A program made the translations under genes and the position numbers. This document shows, one piece after another, positions 47,088 to 50,665 of a DNA stretch of 50,665 nt; within the stretch, counting starts at the first letter, position 1; every line of letters begins with the position of its first letter. The stretch is from DASYUM01 sp036001225 (GTDB lineage Bacteria > Methylomirabilota > Methylomirabilia > Rokubacteriales > DASRDR01). The stretch is from positions 1 through 50,665 of the forward strand of contig DASYUM010000027.1 in the NCBI GenBank assembly GCA_036001225.1, read 5' to 3'. The notes below the pieces were generated by a model, which saw only the letters and a program-made list of their open reading frames with translations, searched no databases and had not been told where the DNA came from.

Positions 47088-47717
47088 TCACTTCACGCGA
47101 AAGCACTCGCCGAGAGCTGCGAACGCGTCGAGGGCCGCCTTCTCGTAGTCCGGACCGCGCCACTTCGCCACCTCCCGCGCGTCCACGCGGCGGCCGAGGA
47201 CGAACTGGCCGTCGCGGGTGCGGGTCAATTCCTCGCCGAGGGCCTTCCAGCCGGTGGCGTCCAGGTCGGCCAGCGCGGCCGCCGGCTCCTCGTCGTGCTC
47301 GTCCTTGAACCAGGCGAGGCCGGGTCCCTTGGCGAGCAGCCGCGCCAGTCGCGGCACCGCCCGCTTCCAGGCCCGCGCCCACTCGGGCTTGGCCGGGTAC
47401 TCACGCCCGACCTCGAACAGGAAGCGGACGGAGTGGCGGGAAATCGCGACCTTGAAATGGGGCCCCTTCTTGTAGCCTCGACGATCGGCGCCGAAGGCGA
47501 CCCAGGTGTCGTCGGGCGGGTTGACGGTGCGCCGGGCGTGCCGAGCGACGTGGGGGAAGACCTCCACCTTGGCGATTCGGGTCAGCGGCGGGACCAAGTT
47601 CTGGCCGACGCTCTCCAGCTTGGGACGGATGCGGGTCCGGATGGCGGCCATTCGCTCGGCGAAGCCGGGCAGGTCGAAGACGCGGAAATCCTCGATTGTG
47701 AACGGCTCGATCGGCAT
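47088..47717 (-). CDS. DUF1054 (YktB-like) protein
   Basis: The 209-aa protein matches the DUF1054/YktB family over its length: FRVFDLPGFAERMAAIRTRI, VEVFPHVARHARRTVNPPDD, WVAFGADRRGYKKGPHFKVA and GPGLAWFKDEHDEEP. The function is unknown in the family. AAGGAG precedes the ATG. The first 19 nt of the gene region are duplicated 226 nt upstream beyond a composite hairpin element. Confidence 0.82.
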   Translation of the reverse strand: MPIEPFTIEDFRVFDLPGFAERMAAIRTRIRPKLESVGQNLVPPLTRIAKVEVFPHVARHARRTVNPPDDTWVAFGADRRGYKKGPHFKVAISRHSVRFLFEVGREYPAKPEWARAWKRAVPRLARLLAKGPGLAWFKDEHDEEPAAALADLDATGWKALGEELTRTRDGQFVLGRRVDAREVAKWRGPDYEKAALDAFAALGECFRVK

Positions 47718-47945
47718 GGTGTGCTCCTTATCCGGCTCGCGGTAGAGGCCGCTCCCTTCGGACGGGCCGCGCGCACTGGGCCGAAGCGCTCCGAGCGCCG
47801 GCTTTGCCGGCGCAATCCCTCCTCAGGGGGAGGCTCGGCCCCCCGGCGGGGTGGCGCGGCGCGAGCGCTGCGCGCGAGCGACGCGACGGGGATACGGCAA
47901 GGGGGGCGAAGCCCCCCTCCGAGGAAAACGGCTCGATCGGCATGG
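47701..47945 (+). repeat. composite double-hairpin element, copy 2, with 19-nt flanking direct repeats
   Basis: AACGGCTCGATCGGCATGG occurs at 47701-47719 (start of the DUF1054 gene on the minus strand) and again at 47927-47945. Between them are CCGAAGCGCTCC, hairpin A GCGCCGGC-TTT-GCCGGCGC (47795-47813) and hairpin B GGGGGGC-GAA-GCCCCCC (47901-47917), which ends 9 nt before the second direct repeat. On the minus strand the distal repeat again carries a ribosome-binding site plus the first five codons (MPIEP). Confidence 0.7.
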
Positions 47946-47973
47946 CGTTCCTCCTCCGCCGACGGCCGACGTC

Positions 47974-49848
47974 TCACGTCGGAATGAGCGGGAGCACCAC
48001 GTGGGAAGGCCGGTCGGCGTCGTGAAAGACGGTATTGGTGGCGATCACGGCGGTGGTGTTGGCCCACAGCGCGTCGCCGGTGTTGGGGTTCACGTCGAAG
48101 CGGGGGAAGTTCGAGGAGGAGACATCGAGGCGGATCCGGTGGCCGGCGGCGAATCGGTTGCCCGTCGGGTAGAGCGGAAACTCGACCCGGTAAACCCGCC
48201 CGGGCTCGAGCGGCCGGGCCTGCCCGTCTCCCTCGCGGTAGCGCATGCGCAGGATCGAGTCGGTCAGGTTGAGGGCGTAGCCCTCCGGGTAGTCCGGGCT
48301 CGGCGGGTAGACGTCGATCAGCTTGGCCGTGACGTCGGTGTCGGGGCGATCGGACGCGACGTGGAGGATCACGCTGATGGGCCCGGTGACTTCGACCTCG
48401 GCGGGCAGCGGCGCGGTCTGGAACACGAGGACGTCGGGCCGGCTGGCCAGCGGCAGGTAGGGCGGGCCACAGCCGAAGAACTGCGGCGCCTCGCGCTGGT
48501 CGAAGGCGCCCGGAATCCCGATCCAGTCGCGCTCGCGCTCCTCGACCGGGATCTCCGGGGCGCCGGCCGGCCGGGGAAGGAGCCCGACCAGCGAGGACAT
48601 GTTGCCGCCGATGGTGGGGACGGGACGGCGCGGGTCGAACTGGTAGCGACTGGGCGCCGCTCGGGCCGGCGGCGGCGTGGGCGCCAGGCCTCCGCCCGGC
48701 TGGAGGTAGAAGGGCGTGAGGCGAGTGTGCGCGGGCGGCCACTCGTGCGCGTCGCGCCAGCGCCCGCCGTGGTCCAGCTGTCCGCTCGGGGTCCGCCGGC
48801 CGCTGCCACCGCCCATCACGAACAGCCGGAGGGGCGGGTCGTCGAGCCAGCCGGTGGGGATGCCGCGGAGAGCGGCGTCGAAGAAGCGGAGGCGCAGCTC
48901 GTTGTACTCGACGGCGGCGCCGGGGCCGAAGTCCACGTCGCCCGCGGAGGTGAGGCCGAGCGTCCGGTAGCCGTGGGTCCACGGCCCCATCAGGCACTTC
49001 ACGGGGCCGCGCTTGAGTCGCCCGAGGCCGACGAAGCTCTCCAGCGTCGCCCGGGTGTAGGAGTCGTACCAGCCGCTCGAGAAGACCATGGGGACGTCGG
49101 CGTGAGCGGGGAAGTGCGCCTCGATGTTCAGCCCCGGGTCCCCCCAGAATTCGGGATCGTAGTCCCCTCGCTGGATCAGGTCGAACGCCCACGCCTCGTA
49201 CCGCGGGATGAGGGCGAGCGGCGAGGCGCCGGGCTTGAGCGGGGTCCGCGTCAGCCACTCGCGGACGCTCACGCCGCCCAGCGCGCGCTCGAGCACGGGA
49301 TCGGCCTTGGCCTCCTGCGACTTGGCGCCCTGCCAGAGCGCCCAGCACAGGAACCGCAGCTCGAAGGCGCCGTTGTGGCGCACCGTCGAGGTGTAGGCGT
49401 TGGCGCCGCCCTGGTTCACCCACATCGCGCGCAGGTGCGGCGGCGCCAGCGCGGCCAGCGCCGACTGGGTCCAGCCCATGTAGGAGGTGCCGAAGGTCCC
49501 GACCCGGCCATCCGACCACGGCTGGGTGGCGATCCACTCGACGGTGTCGTACCCATCGGCCGGCTCCTGCCGGAGGAACGTGAACTCGCCTTCGGAGCGG
49601 TAGCGGCCGCGGACGTCCTGGATCACGACCACGTAGCCCCGCTGCGCGAACCAGAGCCCGTTCAGCTCGACGCGCTCGGTCTGGTCCTTCCCGTAGGGCG
49701 TGCGCTCGAGCAACGCCGGGTGACGGCCGGCGACCGGCTCCATCCCGCGGGCCGGCCGGTAGAGGTCGGCCGCCAGCTGGACGCCGTCCCGCATGGGGAC
49801 AGGGACGTTCTTGTGGACGAGGACGTCGAAGGTGGGCTTGGAGGCCAT
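47974..49848 (-). CDS. CocE/NonD-family (X-Pro dipeptidyl-peptidase-like) hydrolase
   Basis: The 624-aa alpha/beta hydrolase has VPMRDGVQLAADLYRPARGM at the start and the oxyanion/nucleophile region VVIQDVRGRYRSEGEF. The catalytic Ser is in RVGTFGTSYMGWTQSALAAL, and the His lies near KCLMGPWTHGYRTL. The C-terminal jelly-roll domain (VTGPISVILHVASDRPDTDV, GHRIRLDVSSSNFPRFDVNP) is that of S15 peptidases and cocaine esterase. It acts on esters, amides or peptides; no signal peptide is visible, so it is cytoplasmic. Confidence 0.88.
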   Translation of the reverse strand: MASKPTFDVLVHKNVPVPMRDGVQLAADLYRPARGMEPVAGRHPALLERTPYGKDQTERVELNGLWFAQRGYVVVIQDVRGRYRSEGEFTFLRQEPADGYDTVEWIATQPWSDGRVGTFGTSYMGWTQSALAALAPPHLRAMWVNQGGANAYTSTVRHNGAFELRFLCWALWQGAKSQEAKADPVLERALGGVSVREWLTRTPLKPGASPLALIPRYEAWAFDLIQRGDYDPEFWGDPGLNIEAHFPAHADVPMVFSSGWYDSYTRATLESFVGLGRLKRGPVKCLMGPWTHGYRTLGLTSAGDVDFGPGAAVEYNELRLRFFDAALRGIPTGWLDDPPLRLFVMGGGSGRRTPSGQLDHGGRWRDAHEWPPAHTRLTPFYLQPGGGLAPTPPPARAAPSRYQFDPRRPVPTIGGNMSSLVGLLPRPAGAPEIPVEERERDWIGIPGAFDQREAPQFFGCGPPYLPLASRPDVLVFQTAPLPAEVEVTGPISVILHVASDRPDTDVTAKLIDVYPPSPDYPEGYALNLTDSILRMRYREGDGQARPLEPGRVYRVEFPLYPTGNRFAAGHRIRLDVSSSNFPRFDVNPNTGDALWANTTAVIATNTVFHDADRPSHVVLPLIPT

Positions 49849-49878
49849 CGAGGCTCCTCTGGAGGCTGGCCGCGGGGG

Positions 49879-50613
49879 TCAGCCGGGACGGGGCTGAGCG
49901 CGGAAGAACGTGCTCGGCTCGGCCATGGCCGGGTCCTCGGAGAACGCGAGGTTGCCGGCGACCGCGCGGCGGTCGAGGCCGGCCAGCCCGAGGAGCGTGG
50001 TGATCTCGGGGATCGTGTAAAACGCGCGCTCGGAGTCCTGCACCGCTCCCGTCTCCAGGAAATGGCCGACGACGCGGCCCCGGCCGCGGACGGGGTCGAG
50101 GCCGAACTCCCAGACGATCTTCAGATCGCCGCGCCCGTCTCGCCGCAGGAAGACCCTGCGGGGCCCCGCGAACCACTTCAGCACGTCGAAGACGAAATCC
50201 CCGCCGGGGGCGAGGGCGGCCTCCACCGCCCGGAAGGCGGGAACCAGGTCGGCTCGCTCGATGCAGTTGAAGACGCCGCCCAGCGCCGTGATCAGGTCGA
50301 AGCGGCCCCAGCGCTCGAAGCGGCCCTCGAGGAGATCGGCGACCTCGAAGCGGGCGCCGGGTTGGTCGGCGGCCCGCCGGCGCGCCAGGTCGATGGCCAC
50401 CGGGGCCGAGTCGATGCCGACGACCTCGGCGCCGCGTCGAGCCCACTCCAGCGCGTGGAGGCCCGCGTTGCACCCGATGTCGAGGACGCGCTTCGGCACT
50501 GGCCGCCAGGCCAGCACCTCCGCCACCTCCTCCGCCGCTTCCGTCCCCGCGTAGAACGACCGCTCGAAGACGTCGATGGTGGAGCGGTCGTTGAAGAAGG
50601 GATCGACGCCCAC
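49879..50613 (-). CDS. class I SAM-dependent methyltransferase (5' end uncertain)
   Basis: The 244-aa protein has motif I VLDIGCNAGLHALEWARRGA, the acidic ribose contact VVGIDSAPVAIDLA and a later motif near FDLITALGGVFNCIERA. The target is not identifiable. GTG 50613 is the first usable start, but the frame remains open to the window edge, so the true start may lie outside. It follows the CocE gene on the same strand by 30 nt and is likely cotranscribed. Confidence 0.78.
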   Translation of the reverse strand: MGVDPFFNDRSTIDVFERSFYAGTEAAEEVAEVLAWRPVPKRVLDIGCNAGLHALEWARRGAEVVGIDSAPVAIDLARRRAADQPGARFEVADLLEGRFERWGRFDLITALGGVFNCIERADLVPAFRAVEAALAPGGDFVFDVLKWFAGPRRVFLRRDGRGDLKIVWEFGLDPVRGRGRVVGHFLETGAVQDSERAFYTIPEITTLLGLAGLDRRAVAGNLAFSEDPAMAEPSTFFRAQPRPG

Positions 50614-50665
50614 CGAACTACCGTCGTCGGGCGGCCCGCCGCCGCTGGGTCCGCCACCAGGCGCG

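Overview
This window is very GC-rich DNA, packed with genes on both strands, many of them starting with GTG and overlapping by 4 bases. Gene content (UGA-coded selenoproteins, a squalene/phytoene synthase, many Tat/Sec-exported enzymes, PAC2, a Ycf46-like AAA ATPase, an unusual glucosidase/debranching set) fits an uncultured soil bacterium of the Candidatus Rokubacteria/Methylomirabilota type. That assignment is an inference from style and content; there is no rRNA marker here. I see no tRNA, rRNA, CRISPR array, intact insertion sequence or phage gene.

Layout. 1-1400: an outer-membrane beta-barrel gene broken by an in-frame TAA, then a promoter. 1408-15940 (+): an ECF sigma factor with a zinc anti-sigma factor, then a carbohydrate-oxidation block: glucose dehydrogenase, GH63-like glucosidase, type II NADH dehydrogenase, aquaporin, MFS transporter, GMC oxidoreductase, exported VOC protein, glycogen debranching enzyme and a second NADH dehydrogenase. 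15942-20780 (+): HD-GYP sensor, DoxX protein, thioredoxin-like selenoprotein, histidine kinase and response regulator. 20851-26206 (+): a radical SAM/SPASM enzyme, a 52-codon ORF that repeats the enzyme's C-terminal tail, and a tightly overlapping envelope operon (GT-C transferase, GT2 synthase, dihaem cytochrome c, CarboxypepD-reg protein). 26207-29308 (-): a sugar ABC transporter. 29352-36941: thiol peroxidase, sulfurtransferase, PAC2 protein, M23 peptidase, AAA ATPase, cNMP/DUF1003 protein, a fossil fragment of the AAA gene, a 59-aa membrane ORF and a DUF3179 selenoprotein. 36942-38228: a decayed region with a frameshifted membrane-protein gene. 38229-43210 (-): a small membrane protein, squalene/phytoene synthase, zinc-ribbon-like protein, the UGSC selenoprotein with its partner, a cupin, a truncated CaiB gene and a dienelactone hydrolase. 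43331-50665: PD-(D/E)XK nuclease, YXWGXW lipoprotein, ParB-like protein, HAD phosphatase, HEAT/TPR protein, DUF1054 protein, CocE/NonD hydrolase and a methyltransferase at the edge.

The main result is that three genes within 23 kb are interrupted by an in-frame TGA at exactly a family redox-cysteine position: thioredoxin-like UINC at 18216, DUF3179 YUTLCG at 36216, and UGSC at 41171 (minus). Each TGA is followed within about 30 nt by a hairpin with G in its apical loop, as bacterial SECIS elements require. Ordinary gene calling would split all three. The host should encode SelA, SelB, SelC and SelD.

The second result is a composite double-hairpin repeat. At two loci it is flanked by direct repeats of the neighbouring gene's end: the 3' end of the radical SAM gene and the 5' end of the DUF1054 gene. 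A third copy lies inside a truncated CaiB gene, and a lone hairpin of the same type follows the glucosidase gene. At the radical SAM locus the two copies of the 12-codon tail differ only at synonymous positions, which leaves open a RiPP-like peptide.
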